DNA of 64,000 bases from Burkholderia sp. WSM2232 (lineage in GTDB: Bacteria > Pseudomonadota > Gammaproteobacteria > Burkholderiales > Burkholderiaceae), in assembly GCF_000472545.1 (NCBI RefSeq), contig NZ_AWZV01000014.1:62001-126000 (forward strand), given 5' to 3'. Of the stretch, positions 1-9,179 are shown in pieces (position 1 is the stretch's first letter; each line of letters begins with the position of its first letter). A program made the position numbers and the translations under genes. Under the pieces are notes generated by a model that did no database searches, had not been told where the DNA came from, and saw only the letters and a program-made list of their open reading frames with translations.

Positions 1-680
1 TCGCTATACGCACCCCTGAACACCACCGGCGCGTCGGCGAGCGCCGTGCCGCGCGTCCAGCGCCGCACCTCGCGCGGATAACCGGAGCGCGTGAGGCTCT
101 TGCGTCCATTGTCCCAGCCCACGTAAAGCGTGTCCCGGTTGATCCACGATGCGGTGTGCTTACCCGCCTTCGGGATCGCAAATCCGTCGTCGACGAAACG
201 GCGCGCGTCGATATCGAACTCGCGCACCACCAGCGCGTCCGAGCCGCCCGGCGACATCGTGATCAACGCGCGATCGCCGTCGGGATAAAGAATATCGAGC
301 TCGACACACATCCACGGCGTGCCTTCGGCCTCGCCCAGCGCGTCGAAGTCGATCAGGTTCTGCCAGTCGGGCTTGCCGCCGCGCCACGCTGCCCAACTGG
401 TGCGCCGCCACAGACCTTTGGGGTTGCGCTCGTCCTGCCAGAGGTCGTACGCCCACTCTTTCCATCTGTCTGGAATAACCGGGCGTTCACGGGGCAAGTA
501 CGCATCGGCCAGCCGTTGCCGCAGCGTTTCGAATGGCGCGCCGCTGCACCACGCGACGCGCGTGCGGGCATTCTGCTGTTCGACCCATGCGAGAGCTTCG
601 GGGTCGTCGAGCGCTTCGAGCCAGAGGAACGGATCGGGGGAAAGCGGCCAGGGTGAGGGAACGGCAGAAGCAGAAGGCAT
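1..680 (-). CDS. Prolyl oligopeptidase family (S9) peptidase, N-terminal part; runs off the window
   Basis: Reading the minus strand from an ATG at 680 gives an open frame with no stop before the window edge, about 226 residues. The translation begins MPSASAVPSPWPLSPDPFLW and continues through LEALDDPEALAWVEQQN, the usual start of the S9A oligopeptidase beta-propeller domain. Later pieces (KEWAYDLWQDERNPKGLWRR, then WINRDTLYVGWDNG) fit the same propeller. The catalytic Ser-Asp-His domain would lie beyond the window, so activity cannot be judged. Family members cut short proline-containing peptides in the cytosol. No strong ribosome binding site is visible before the ATG. It is a separate unit from ntrC, whose stop lies about 180 bp upstream on the same strand. 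Confidence 0.82.
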   Translation of the reverse strand, partial: MPSASAVPSPWPLSPDPFLWLEALDDPEALAWVEQQNARTRVAWCSGAPFETLRQRLADAYLPRERPVIPDRWKEWAYDLWQDERNPKGLWRRTSWAAWRGGKPDWQNLIDFDALGEAEGTPWMCVELDILYPDGDRALITMSPGGSDALVVREFDIDARRFVDDGFAIPKAGKHTASWINRDTLYVGWDNGRKSLTRSGYPREVRRWTRGTALADAPVVFRGAYS

Positions 681-863
681 CGTAGGCTGTTGGAAGGAAA
701 CAGCGTTGATTATGCCTTGCCGGGTGAAGAGCCGCGGATGTGGTGCGGCCTGCGCCGCGATTCACACCCGCATGAGCGCTGCCGCCTGAACGCGAAGCCG
801 CGCAGACAACGGCGGCCGACCGGACCACAACCAGGCCGGCCGCCGCATTCCAGCCAGGGGCGA

Positions 864-2378
864 TCAGGGCTCGAGATTGAGTTCCTGAATCTTGCGCGTA
901 ATCGTGTTACGGCCAATGCCAAGACGCTCCGCCGCCTCTACCTTGCGCCCACGCGTGAAGTCGAGCGCCTCGCGAATCACTGCTGCTTCGAAACGGCGCG
1001 CGAGTTCGTCCATGACGTCCGCCGAATTCTCGCGCAACATGCGCGCGACTTCCGTGCGCAAGCCGCCTTCCCATGCGCTGACAGGCGCGGCGACCGGCAT
1101 GCCCCCCGCCGGGCTCAGCTGCGCGGTCGGGCTCGCGCCATTGAGCGGCGCAGTCGCCGCGAGGCTTGCGTCCGCAGCGCCGATCACGGCGCCGCCACCG
1201 GCGAGATCCGTCGCGCCGGAATGAGCGGGACCGAGATCCGGCGGCAAGTCCTTGATCTCGATGGTCTGCGCAGGCGCCATCACCGTGAGCCAGTTAGCGA
1301 GGTTCTCCAACTGCCGCACGTTGCCCGGAAACGGCAGCGACGCGAGATAGGCGAGCGCTTCCTCGGACACGCGCTTCGGCTCCACGCCCAGGTCACGCGC
1401 GCTCTTTTGCAGAAAGTGTCGCGTGAGCAGCGGAATGTCCTCGCTGCGCTCGCGCAACGCCGGCAATCGCAGACGGATGACATTGAGGCGGTGATACAGG
1501 TCTTCGCGAAACAGCCCCTGACGCACGCGCGACTCGAGATTCTGGTGCGTCGCCGCGATCACGCGCACGTTCGCGCGCAGCGGATTGTGCCCGCCCACGC
1601 GATAGAACTGGCCGTCGGACAGCACACGCAGCAAGCGCGTCTGCAAATCGAACGGCATATCGCCAATTTCGTCGAGAAACAGCGTGCCGTTCTCGGCCTG
1701 TTCGAAGCGGCCCTGGCGCATCGCCTGCGCGCCGGTGAACGCCCCGCGCTCGTGACCGAATAGTTCGGATTCCAACAGATCTTTTGGAATTGCCGCGGTG
1801 TTCAGCGCAATGAAGGGACCGTTCGCGCGTGGGCTATGTCGGTGCAATGCACGAGCGACCAGTTCCTTTCCGGTGCCTGATTCGCCGGTAATGAGCACAG
1901 TTGCCGCGGAATGGGACAGGCGGCCGATCGCGCGAAACATGTCCTGCATCGCGGGCGCCTGGCCGAGCATTTCAGGTGCATCGGCGACGCGCTCGTCCCA
2001 CGTCTGTTCGCCGCGCATGCTTTCGTCCACCGCGCGGCGGATCAACTCGACTGCCTTGTCGACGTCGAAGGGCTTCGCGAGATATTCGAACGCACCGCCC
2101 TGGAACGCGGCCACCGCGCTATCCAGATCGGAGAATGCCGTCATGATGATGACCGGCAAGCCCGGCACCTTGTCACGCACGGTTTGCAGCAATTCGAGGC
2201 CGGAGCCTCCGGGCATCCGGATGTCGGACACCAGCACCTGCGGGCTTTCGTGCTCGAGCGCCGCCGACGCCTCGCGCACATTTGCGAAGCTGCGCGTCGC
2301 GAAGTTTTCGCGAGCGAGCGCTTTTTCAAGCACCCAGCGAATCGATTGATCGTCGTCTACTATCCAGATCGGCTTCAT
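864..2378 (-). CDS. ntrC: Nitrogen regulation response regulator NtrC (GlnG)
   Basis: A 504-residue sigma-54 activator that switches on nitrogen-assimilation promoters when phosphorylated by NtrB. Three domains are visible. The receiver has an acidic pocket (VDDD at 7-10), a phospho-acceptor near D52 (SDIRMPG) and a KPF lysine. The AAA+ domain has Walker A GESGTGKE and the sigma-54 contact loop GAFTGA. The C-terminal Fis-type helix-turn-helix reads [20 protein letters not shown] low-complexity Ala/Gly/Pro linker of about 70 residues sits between the AAA+ and DNA-binding parts, making it longer than the enterobacterial protein (about 470). It starts 47 bp after the ntrB stop on the same strand, in the usual glnA-ntrB-ntrC order. 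Confidence 0.97.
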   Translation of the reverse strand: MKPIWIVDDDQSIRWVLEKALARENFATRSFANVREASAALEHESPQVLVSDIRMPGGSGLELLQTVRDKVPGLPVIIMTAFSDLDSAVAAFQGGAFEYLAKPFDVDKAVELIRRAVDESMRGEQTWDERVADAPEMLGQAPAMQDMFRAIGRLSHSAATVLITGESGTGKELVARALHRHSPRANGPFIALNTAAIPKDLLESELFGHERGAFTGAQAMRQGRFEQAENGTLFLDEIGDMPFDLQTRLLRVLSDGQFYRVGGHNPLRANVRVIAATHQNLESRVRQGLFREDLYHRLNVIRLRLPALRERSEDIPLLTRHFLQKSARDLGVEPKRVSEEALAYLASLPFPGNVRQLENLANWLTVMAPAQTIEIKDLPPDLGPAHSGATDLAGGGAVIGAADASLAATAPLNGASPTAQLSPAGGMPVAAPVSAWEGGLRTEVARMLRENSADVMDELARRFEAAVIREALDFTRGRKVEAAERLGIGRNTITRKIQELNLEP

Positions 2379-2425
2379 ATAGGTCTGTCAGAAGTCTTGA
2401 GATGCTTGCGATGTGCGCAGGCGTG

Positions 2426-3568
2426 TCAGTAGTCGAGCGGCAGCAGAATCTGAAACTCGGTATGGCCGGGCCGGCTTTCCACTTCGATCAGGCCGTCGTG
2501 TTGTTGCACGAACGTCTGCGCGAGCGTCAGACCGAGACCGCTGCCGTCCTCGCGCCCCGATACGAGCGGATAGAAAATGCGGTCACGAATGTCCTCGGGA
2601 ATGCCCGGGCCGTTATCGACGATATGCAAGTCCAGTGCCAGCTTACATAAACGTTTCGAGATCGTGATCTTGCGCGCGATGCGCGTGCGCAACTCGATGC
2701 GCGCGTCGCCTTGCGAGATGCGTTCGCGCAATGCTTCGGCCGCGTTGCGCACGATGTTCAGCAGCGCCTGGATCAGTTGCTCCTTGTCGCCGCGCAGGTC
2801 GGGCACGCTCACGTCGTAATCGCGTTCGATAGTGAGGCCGCGCGGAAACTCGGCGAGAATCACCTGGCGCACACGCTCGCATACTTCGTGAATATTCACG
2901 TCGCCGACGATATGCGGATGACGGTGCGGCTCGAGCAAACGATCGACCAGCGTTTGCAGCCGGTCCGATTCCTTGATGATCACTTGCGTGTACTCGCGCA
3001 GCTCGTCGCGCTGCCGCTCTCCCAGTTCGAATTCGAGCAACTGCGCCGCGCCGCGAATGCCGCCGAGGGGATTCTTGATTTCGTGCGCGAGATTGCGAAT
3101 GAGCTGCTTGTTGACCGCGGTGAGATCGTTGATGCGCTCTTCGCGGTCGGTGCGCAAATGCCGCTCGTTCTCGAACAGTTCCAGCAGCACATAGTCTTGC
3201 GCACTTTCCAGATAGCCGACAATCGCGTGCACGTGCAGCGGCTCGTGGCCAGGCCGCTCGAGTACGGCGTCCCGATGCGTCGCGTGGAAACGGTGCGCGG
3301 CAATCGCGGTGATAGTCGCGACGAGTTCGTCCGCATTCGAAAAGATGTCAGGCCACGCCATTTGCGTGAGCTGCTTGCGCGAGAGCTCGAGCATCGACTC
3401 CGCCGACGGATTCGCGAACGCCACCCGCAGCGTGCGCTTCTCGAGTATCAGCACGACGGTCGGCAGTGCCTCGAAGCCCTGCAACAGTCCGGAGGCGACT
3501 AGCTGTGCATCGTCCGACAGCGTCTCGACGTGCCCTTTTCTCGTCTTGATCAGATTCTTTAGAACCAT
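2426..3568 (-). CDS. ntrB: Nitrogen regulation sensor histidine kinase NtrB (GlnL)
   Basis: A 380-residue cytosolic kinase/phosphatase that controls NtrC phosphorylation in response to PII. An N-terminal PAS domain (about 25-130) is followed by the dimerisation/phosphotransfer helix LAHEIKNPLGG with H162 as the phosphorylated histidine. The HATPase part has the N box NIVRNAAEAL, the G1 box DNGPGIP and the G2 box GSGLGLTLAQ. No transmembrane segment is visible, as expected for NtrB. The start ATG at 3568 gives the usual family length. It lies 142 bp downstream of glnA, separated from it by a strong terminator hairpin, so it is expressed by read-through or from its own promoter. Confidence 0.97.
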   Translation of the reverse strand: MVLKNLIKTRKGHVETLSDDAQLVASGLLQGFEALPTVVLILEKRTLRVAFANPSAESMLELSRKQLTQMAWPDIFSNADELVATITAIAAHRFHATHRDAVLERPGHEPLHVHAIVGYLESAQDYVLLELFENERHLRTDREERINDLTAVNKQLIRNLAHEIKNPLGGIRGAAQLLEFELGERQRDELREYTQVIIKESDRLQTLVDRLLEPHRHPHIVGDVNIHEVCERVRQVILAEFPRGLTIERDYDVSVPDLRGDKEQLIQALLNIVRNAAEALRERISQGDARIELRTRIARKITISKRLCKLALDLHIVDNGPGIPEDIRDRIFYPLVSGREDGSGLGLTLAQTFVQQHDGLIEVESRPGHTEFQILLPLDY

Positions 3569-3620
3569 CTTGCAGTCTGGCCGATAGGAGATGGTGGCAA
3601 ATCCCTGCGCCGGTCTAACG

Positions 3621-3646
3621 AAAAAGGGACGGCGCCGCCGTCCCTT
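3621..3646 (-). terminator. Rho-independent terminator after glnA
   Basis: Ten-base-pair perfect stem (3624-3633 with 3637-3646) with a 3-nt loop, followed on the minus strand by a run of five T. It lies between glnA and ntrB and would limit transcription into ntrBC, as in the enterobacterial operon. Confidence 0.85.
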
Positions 3647-3710
3647 CGTGACCGATCGCGAGCGTCGGACAACGCGCTTCGCCGTTCAAAGGGCGAAGCG
3701 CCATTGCCGC

Positions 3711-5126
3711 TTACAGCGAGTAGTACATTTCGAATTCGATCGGGTGCACCGACTGACGATAACGTTGCAGCTCGTTCGTCTTCAGTTCGATGTACGCGTC
3801 GAGCATCGAATCCGTGAACACGCCGCCGCGAGTCAGGAATTCGCGGTCGCCGTCCAGCGCGTCGAGAGCCTGGTCGAGGCCGGCGCACACGGTCGGGATC
3901 TTTGCATCCTCTTCCGGCGGCAGGTCGTACAGGTTCTTGTCTGCGGCTTCGCCCGGGTGAATCTTGTTCTGGACGCCGTCCAGACCCGCCATCATCAGCG
4001 CGGAGAAGCACAGGTACGGGTTGGCCATCGGATCCGGGAAGCGCGTTTCGATACGGCGGCCCTTCGGATTCGACACGTGCGGAATGCGGATCGATGCCGA
4101 ACGGTTGCGGGCCGAATAAGCCAGCTTCACCGGTGCTTCGAAGTGCGGCACGAGACGCTTGTACGAGTTCGTCGACGGGTTCGTGATCGCGTTCAGCGCG
4201 CGAGCATGCTTGATGATGCCGCCGATGTAGAACAGCGCGAATTCCGACAGGCCTGCGTAGCCGTTGCCCGCGAACAGGTTCTGGCCGTCCTTCCAGATCG
4301 ACTGGTGAACGTGCATGCCCGAACCGTTATCGCCGACGATCGGCTTCGGCATGAACGTAGCCGTCTTGCCGTACGTGTGCGCGACGTTCTGAATGATGTA
4401 CTTCATCTGCTGCAACCAGTCGGCGCGTTGCACGAGCGTCGAGAACTTGGTGCCGATTTCGTTCTGGCCCTGGCCCGCCACTTCGTGGTGATGCACTTCG
4501 ACCGGAATGCCGATCTGCTCGAGCAGCAGACACATTTCCGAGCGCATGTCCTGGAACGTGTCGACCGGAGCGACCGGGAAGTAACCTCCCTTCGTGCCGG
4601 GACGGTGGCCGGTGTTGCCGCCTTCGAATTCCTTCGACGACGACCACGGTGCTTCTTCCGAACCGATCTTGACGAAGCAGCCCGACTGGTCCGTGTTCCA
4701 CTGGACCGAGTCGAAAATGAAGAATTCCGGCTCCGGACCGAAGAAGGCGGTGTCGCCCAGACCCGAGCTCTTCAGATAGGCTTCAGCGCGCTTGGCGAGC
4801 GAGCGCGGGTCGCGCTCATAGCCCTTGCCGTCCGCCGGTTCGACGACGTCGCAGGTCAGCACGAGCGTGGACTCTTCGTAGAACGGATCGATGAAGGCCG
4901 TGTTCGCGTCCGGGACCAGCAACATGTCCGATGCTTCGATGCCCTTCCAACCGGCAATCGACGAACCGTCAAACGCATGGCCGCTTTCGAACTTGTCTTC
5001 ATCGAATGCCGACACCGGCACCGAAACGTGTTGCTCTTTGCCGCGCGTGTCGGTGAAACGGAAGTCGACAAACTTGACGTCTTCGTCTTTGACGAGTTGA
5101 ACGACGTCGGCCACGGATTTACTCAT
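3711..5126 (-). CDS. glnA: Glutamine synthetase type I (GS-I beta)
   Basis: 471 residues, the normal length for the dodecameric bacterial enzyme that makes glutamine from glutamate, ammonia and ATP. Signature stretches are present: [11 protein letters not shown] near the N-terminus, the glutamate/ATP motif [16 protein letters not shown], and the NRSASIRIP substrate loop. The adenylylation site is intact in [10 protein letters not shown] near residue 400, so activity should be controlled by GlnE. RBS AGGAGAT precedes the ATG. It is the first gene of the glnA-ntrB-ntrC cluster and has a sigma-54 promoter with NtrC-like enhancer sites upstream. Confidence 0.98.
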   Translation of the reverse strand: MSKSVADVVQLVKDEDVKFVDFRFTDTRGKEQHVSVPVSAFDEDKFESGHAFDGSSIAGWKGIEASDMLLVPDANTAFIDPFYEESTLVLTCDVVEPADGKGYERDPRSLAKRAEAYLKSSGLGDTAFFGPEPEFFIFDSVQWNTDQSGCFVKIGSEEAPWSSSKEFEGGNTGHRPGTKGGYFPVAPVDTFQDMRSEMCLLLEQIGIPVEVHHHEVAGQGQNEIGTKFSTLVQRADWLQQMKYIIQNVAHTYGKTATFMPKPIVGDNGSGMHVHQSIWKDGQNLFAGNGYAGLSEFALFYIGGIIKHARALNAITNPSTNSYKRLVPHFEAPVKLAYSARNRSASIRIPHVSNPKGRRIETRFPDPMANPYLCFSALMMAGLDGVQNKIHPGEAADKNLYDLPPEEDAKIPTVCAGLDQALDALDGDREFLTRGGVFTDSMLDAYIELKTNELQRYRQSVHPIEFEMYYSL

Positions 5127-5261
5127 AACCTATCTCCTGATTAACGAATTCGGCGGGTTCAGCCGCCGCCCAATCTAGCTGACCCATCCCGGCGCGTCCA
5201 CCCCTGTATCGTGAACAGCGAATGTGACGATTAGCCGGGGCAGATCGATCGGGACGAATTA

Positions 5262-5277
5262 AGCAGCAACCGTGCCA
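5262..5277 (-). promoter_or_regulatory. Sigma-54 (RpoN) promoter of glnA
   Basis: The minus strand reads TGGCACGGTTGCTGCT here. This matches the sigma-54 consensus TGGCACG-N4-TTGCW at all but one position, with the invariant GG (5276-5275) and GC (5264-5263) ten bases apart. Transcription would start near 5251, giving a leader of about 125 nt before glnA. Confidence 0.85.
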
Positions 5278-5376
5278 TGCGTGCGCCAAGTCGGCGCGCC
5301 GCCACCTCACACGCGCTGTGGCGGGGAATGCGCGCACCGAAGGACATGCAGCCCTTATATCGCGAGCCCTACGCCA

Positions 5377-5391
5377 GCACCAAAGTGGGGC
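5377..5391. promoter_or_regulatory. NtrC-like enhancer site 1
   Basis: GCACCAAAGTGGGGC matches the NtrC pattern GCAC-N7-GTGC at seven of eight fixed positions. It sits about 100 bp upstream of the glnA sigma-54 promoter, a normal enhancer distance. Confidence 0.6.
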
Positions 5392-5446
5392 GTTTTGGGC
5401 GGCCCGCGTCTGCGGCCGTTTTATTTTGGTGCATGGCAGTGGAGAT

Positions 5447-5461
5447 GCACCAGTTTAGGGC
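5447..5461. promoter_or_regulatory. NtrC-like enhancer site 2
   Basis: GCACCAGTTTAGGGC has the same half-site pair GCAC-N7-GGGC as site 1, 70 bp further upstream (close to seven helical turns). A nearby inverted GGTGCAT/ATGCACC pair (5428-5451) adds further half-sites. Confidence 0.55.
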
Positions 5462-5572
5462 CTTGACGGTGCCGTCGTCGGCTTTCTTTTGCGGGGTTCC
5501 GGCAGTTCGGCAGGCACGGCGCGCTGCGCAAGCGCCGCGCTAAAATAGTCCTTTGACAAAGGAGACCGAGCC

Positions 5573-6037
5573 ATGAGCACGCTGGAACAGCTGTACTCGC
5601 AAGCGGACAAACGCCGCACCGAAAACCAGTTGCCGTATGCCGGCGCGCTCTCGCCGGCCGAGGCGTTCGAGCTACTGCAACTCGATCCGCGCGCGCGTCT
5701 CGTGGATGTGCGCACGCGCGCCGAACTCGACTGGGTCGGCCGGCCGGTGATCGGCGATGGGCAGTACGCGCACGTCGAGTGGACGCGCTATCCGGGCGCG
5801 GTACCGAATCCGGAGTTCCTGCCTCAGCTGAGCGAGGTTGCGTCGCCCGATATGCCGGTGCTGTTTCTGTGCCGCAGCGCCGCGCGCTCGAAGCTCGCCG
5901 CCATCGCCGCGGCCCAGGCCGGCTTCTCGAAGGCCTACGACCTGCTGGAAGGATTCGAAGGCGACAAGGACGGCCAGGGGCATCGCAAGACCGTATCCGG
6001 GTGGTGCTTCCGCGGTCTGCCGTGGATCGGGGCTTGA
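5573..6037 (+). CDS. Rhodanese-like domain protein
   Basis: A 154-residue single-domain rhodanese. The N-terminal half carries LVDVRTRAELDWVG. The active-site loop is LCRSAARS with C100 as the persulfide-forming cysteine, followed by LLEGFEGDKD and a conserved WCFRGLPW end. Proteins of this kind transfer sulfane sulfur; the physiological acceptor is unknown. The RBS AAAGGAG lies 8 nt before the ATG. The gene stands alone between divergent glnA and convergent cinA-like. Its stop codon lies inside the first unit of an 8-bp tandem repeat, so repeat changes would not alter the protein. Confidence 0.93.
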   Translation: MSTLEQLYSQADKRRTENQLPYAGALSPAEAFELLQLDPRARLVDVRTRAELDWVGRPVIGDGQYAHVEWTRYPGAVPNPEFLPQLSEVASPDMPVLFLCRSAARSKLAAIAAAQAGFSKAYDLLEGFEGDKDGQGHRKTVSGWCFRGLPWIGA

Positions 6038-6112
6038 GGGCTTGAGGGCTTGAGGGCTTGAGGGCTTGAGGGCTTGAGGGCTTGAGGGCTTGGGGGCTTG
6101 GGGGCTTGGGGG
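6030..6112. repeat. 8-bp tandem repeat (GGGCTTGA)n at the 3' end of the rhodanese gene
   Basis: About ten head-to-tail units: roughly seven GGGCTTGA, then three GGGCTTGG, then GGGCTCGA. The first unit contains the rhodanese stop codon. The tract then fades into degenerate copies up to about 6140. Confidence 0.95.
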
Positions 6113-6231
6113 CTCGAGGACTGTAGGCTGATGGCTTGAGCGCTGTGGGTTCATCAGTAAGGCCAACCAGCCAGGCGCACCGGCCCGCCCTGGATTACGC
6201 TGATCGACCAAGCCAGGCCATCCCCCGTCGC

Positions 6232-7062
6232 TCACTCCCGCGGCTTTGCCGCCGCAGCCTCGTGCTCGACAATATCGCCGCCGAGCAGGTGCACCCCTTC
6301 GCGCAGCTTGACGAACGCCGCGGCTACCGCTTCCGGCTCGCCCTTCACGCCCAGGTCGATGTGATGACGCGCATAGACGCCGCCGCGCTCCGCGTCGCCC
6401 ACGCTCGGCAAACTGAACACCCGCACGCCCGGGAAGTCCTGCTCGATCTTCTCCATGAGCGGCGTGAGACGCGACTCCGGCAATTCGAAAACCAGCAACG
6501 ACTTCTCCGCGTGCGGCATCGCGTGGTGCAGATGCGCGTACTGCGTGTCGAGCACCCACTCGATCATCGGCCATGCCATGACCGGGAAACCCGGCACGAA
6601 GTAATGCTCGCGGATCGAGAAGCCAGGAATCTTGTTGTAGCCGTTCGGAATGATCTCCGCGCCTTGCGGGTACGTGCCCATATTCAGCCGATGCAGATTC
6701 TCCGGCGAGTTCAGGTCAAGCGGCGTGGTGGCCGTCGCCGGATACATGTCGCGGATGCGCTCCTGAATCAGCTTCTGCGCCTGCGGATGCAGTTGCAGCG
6801 GCACCCCGAGCGCGGCTGCCGCGCATTGACGCGTGTGGTCGTCGGGCGTGGCGCCAATGCCGCCCGTGGAGAATACGATGTCGCCGGACTCGAAAGTACG
6901 CCGCAGCGTCGCGGTAATGCGCTGGGGGTCGTCGCCGATGTACTCCGCCCAGCCGAGCGACAGCCCGCGCGCGCCGAGCAGTTCGATGACTTTCGGCAAA
7001 TGCTTGTCGACGCGCCTGCCCGACAGAATTTCATCGCCGATGATGATGACGCCAAATGCCAT
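6232..7062 (-). CDS. Competence/damage-inducible protein CinA, N-terminal (MoCF-type) domain only
   Basis: 276 residues matching the CinA N-terminal / molybdopterin-binding fold: GVIIIGDEILSGRRVDKHL at the start, the FSTGGIGATPDDHT nucleotide-binding loop near residue 85, and FVPGFPVMAWPM. Full CinA proteins also have a C-terminal nicotinamide-nucleotide deamidase domain, which is absent here. Stand-alone N-domain proteins of this size are common in beta-proteobacteria. A role as ADP-ribose or nucleotide pyrophosphatase is known for related proteins and inferred here. The next gene upstream on the same strand stops 30 bp before it, so the two may be co-transcribed. Confidence 0.9.
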   Translation of the reverse strand: MAFGVIIIGDEILSGRRVDKHLPKVIELLGARGLSLGWAEYIGDDPQRITATLRRTFESGDIVFSTGGIGATPDDHTRQCAAAALGVPLQLHPQAQKLIQERIRDMYPATATTPLDLNSPENLHRLNMGTYPQGAEIIPNGYNKIPGFSIREHYFVPGFPVMAWPMIEWVLDTQYAHLHHAMPHAEKSLLVFELPESRLTPLMEKIEQDFPGVRVFSLPSVGDAERGGVYARHHIDLGVKGEPEAVAAAFVKLREGVHLLGGDIVEHEAAAAKPRE

Positions 7063-7092
7063 TGCCGCCTCTTTGGTTGTCTGGTTCGTTGA

Positions 7093-7926
7093 TCAATAAG
7101 GAATCGGGGCCGTCTGCCGCACGCCGCCGGCTTCGTCCGCGCGCATGCGCTGCAGCGCCCGCAGACAGTAGTAGCCGAACCACAGCGCCGAAAACACGAG
7201 GATGAACGCGTAAATCCAGATCGTCACCGCCGTGACGACCGGAAACAGCACCACGAGCCACACCGACGACGCCCACACCAGCGTGGGCAGCGACCCCAGC
7301 AGGCCGCTCGCGACGCCGATCAGCAGGAGCGGCAAGCGGAAGCGCCGCACCAGCGCCCGCCGCTCGTCGCGCGTGGCGTGCAGCGCGAGCGCGTCGTACG
7401 TCATCACGCGATAGGTGAGCCAGCCCCACAGCAGCGGCGGGATCAACGCAAAAAACGGCGGCACGAGCCACAGCGGCAGCGTCACGACCAGCAGCACGAG
7501 ACATACCAGCGTCGTCCACAGCGCCTGGCCGAGGCTACCGTACCACGTTCCGCCGCGGCGCATTTCCAGGCCGGCGAACTGCCGCGTCGCCAGAAAGCGG
7601 ATGACGGCCGGCATCGACAGTGTCGCAATCAGCAGCAGGACGGTCACGACAATGAGCGGGATCGTCATCGCAATCACGAGGAACGGCGCAATGGCCGCGT
7701 GCAGCGCCGAAAAACCGAGCGAGTCGAACAGACGGTAAAGCGTGACGGTAAACGACCAGCTTTCGAGCCAGCTGCGGGTCGCGCCGATCAGCGTCTGCCA
7801 GGAAAACCATAGGATCACGCCCCACCCGACCGTTGCCGCACAGAACGGCATGAAGGTCAGCCAGAGCATGCGCGGGTGGAGCGCGCTTGCGAGCGCACGC
7901 CCGAACGAGCGCAAAAGGTCATTCAT
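7093..7926 (-). CDS. EI24/CysZ-like integral membrane protein
   Basis: 277 residues from the ATG at 7926 (MNDLLRSFGRALASALHPRM), which fits the family better than a longer start at 7983. About four to six hydrophobic helices are visible, including LWLTFMPFCAATVGWGVILW and a long hydrophobic stretch around LVVTLPLWLVPPFFALIPPL. The GWLTYRVMTYDALALHATR segment is typical of EI24-domain proteins in Burkholderia. CysZ in this superfamily is a sulfate importer; no cysteine-biosynthesis genes are nearby, so the substrate is unknown. It is probably co-transcribed with the CinA-like gene 30 bp downstream. Confidence 0.88.
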   Translation of the reverse strand: MNDLLRSFGRALASALHPRMLWLTFMPFCAATVGWGVILWFSWQTLIGATRSWLESWSFTVTLYRLFDSLGFSALHAAIAPFLVIAMTIPLIVVTVLLLIATLSMPAVIRFLATRQFAGLEMRRGGTWYGSLGQALWTTLVCLVLLVVTLPLWLVPPFFALIPPLLWGWLTYRVMTYDALALHATRDERRALVRRFRLPLLLIGVASGLLGSLPTLVWASSVWLVVLFPVVTAVTIWIYAFILVFSALWFGYYCLRALQRMRADEAGGVRQTAPIPY

Positions 7927-8088
7927 GCGAGCTTGGTGCCGGTGAATGCAACGATGAAATGAAGGAAGCGGCGCGGCGGCCACTCAATACGGACCGCGCG
8001 CAAACGTGGACAGCATAAACCACGCAAGCGACCACCGGCGAGACCGGCAGCGCATCAAGCAGAAAGTCAGGCAGAAAGTCAGGCGGGT

Positions 8089-9084
8089 TCAGACCGCGGT
8101 CGCGCCGCTCTGGTTGCGGCGCCGCGCGGACAAACGCCGGCCGATGCGCACGAAAGCGAGCCAGTGCTGCGCCCAGAAACCTTCGCCGTAGGTGCGGCCC
8201 TGCAACTGGTCGCTGATACCGGTTGGCTCCATGTCGCGGCTCCACGACACGCTGCGAAACAACATGTCCCACCACGGAAACAGTACGCCGAAGTTGCAGC
8301 CGTATTTCAGACCTTCGTGACCATAGCCGATTGCATGATGGCGCCGATGAAACGTCGGGCTGACCAGCAAGCGCTCGCCGAGCCAGCCGAAGTACAGGCG
8401 GATGTTAGCGTGCTGGACGCTCTGCGCGAGATTCGTAATCGCGACGAGCACGACGAACTGCGACGGCGGCACGCCGATCACAAGCGCAATGATCGCGAAG
8501 AACGACGCCTGCAGCAGGTCGTCCAGCAGATGGTTGCGATCGTCGGCCCACAGGGACATCTGCTGCTGGCTGTGATGCACCGCGTGCAATTCCCACCACA
8601 CGCCGATGCGGTGCTGCCAGCGGTGATACCAGTAACCGGCGAAATCGAGCGCGAGGAGGTACATGACGAACGTGACGAGCGGCTGCGTCGTGACGCCCGG
8701 CCAGAGGTTGTCGAACTCTATATTGGAGATGTTATGCAGGCGCAGCCACGCCTGAACGTTGTCGAAAAACGGCTGCAGTGCGAAGAAGAAAAACAGGTTC
8801 AGAATGCCGAGCTTCGCGATCCACGTGTAGATCACGTCGACGCGCACCGCCTTGCGGTTCTCCCACTGCTCGACCGGGCGCAGCGCCTCGAGCGGCCGCA
8901 GCACCGCGTACATGGCCAGCACCTCGATGATGCCCACGATTACCCAGTAGAGGCTGTCGTAGGTGTCTTCGTCGTAGTCCATCAGATCGAAGTGGAACAG
9001 CAGCGGCTGCACCACGTTGACGTACAGCAACGTCTGCGCGGAGGAGACGAAGTTGTCGAGCGAAGAGAAGATCAGATGGAACAT
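8089..9084 (-). CDS. Sterol desaturase / fatty acid hydroxylase family protein
   Basis: A 331-residue membrane di-iron enzyme. The histidine clusters of the superfamily are all present: HRWQH, HAVHHS and HRRHHA, followed by GCNFGVLFPWWDMLF. Several hydrophobic helices precede the first cluster. Such enzymes hydroxylate or desaturate lipid-like substrates using oxygen at the inner membrane; the substrate is not predictable from sequence. The gene is monocistronic by spacing (95 bp to the upstream beta-propeller gene, 162 bp to the next). The downstream gap contains a 12-bp direct repeat (CAGAAAGTCAGG twice). Confidence 0.92.
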   Translation of the reverse strand: MFHLIFSSLDNFVSSAQTLLYVNVVQPLLFHFDLMDYDEDTYDSLYWVIVGIIEVLAMYAVLRPLEALRPVEQWENRKAVRVDVIYTWIAKLGILNLFFFFALQPFFDNVQAWLRLHNISNIEFDNLWPGVTTQPLVTFVMYLLALDFAGYWYHRWQHRIGVWWELHAVHHSQQQMSLWADDRNHLLDDLLQASFFAIIALVIGVPPSQFVVLVAITNLAQSVQHANIRLYFGWLGERLLVSPTFHRRHHAIGYGHEGLKYGCNFGVLFPWWDMLFRSVSWSRDMEPTGISDQLQGRTYGEGFWAQHWLAFVRIGRRLSARRRNQSGATAV

Positions 9085-9179
9085 GGCGCTGGTGGTGACT
9101 TCGATCTTTGCGGCGCGTTATCTCGCGACACGACCTTGCAACATGCCGCGGCTTTGACGCGGCATGGCAGGCCCTATTA

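Noticed and set aside
3591..5144. 517-residue open frame antisense to glnA
   Set aside because: A shadow of the highly biased glnA codon usage; Arg/His/Val-rich and without domain features.
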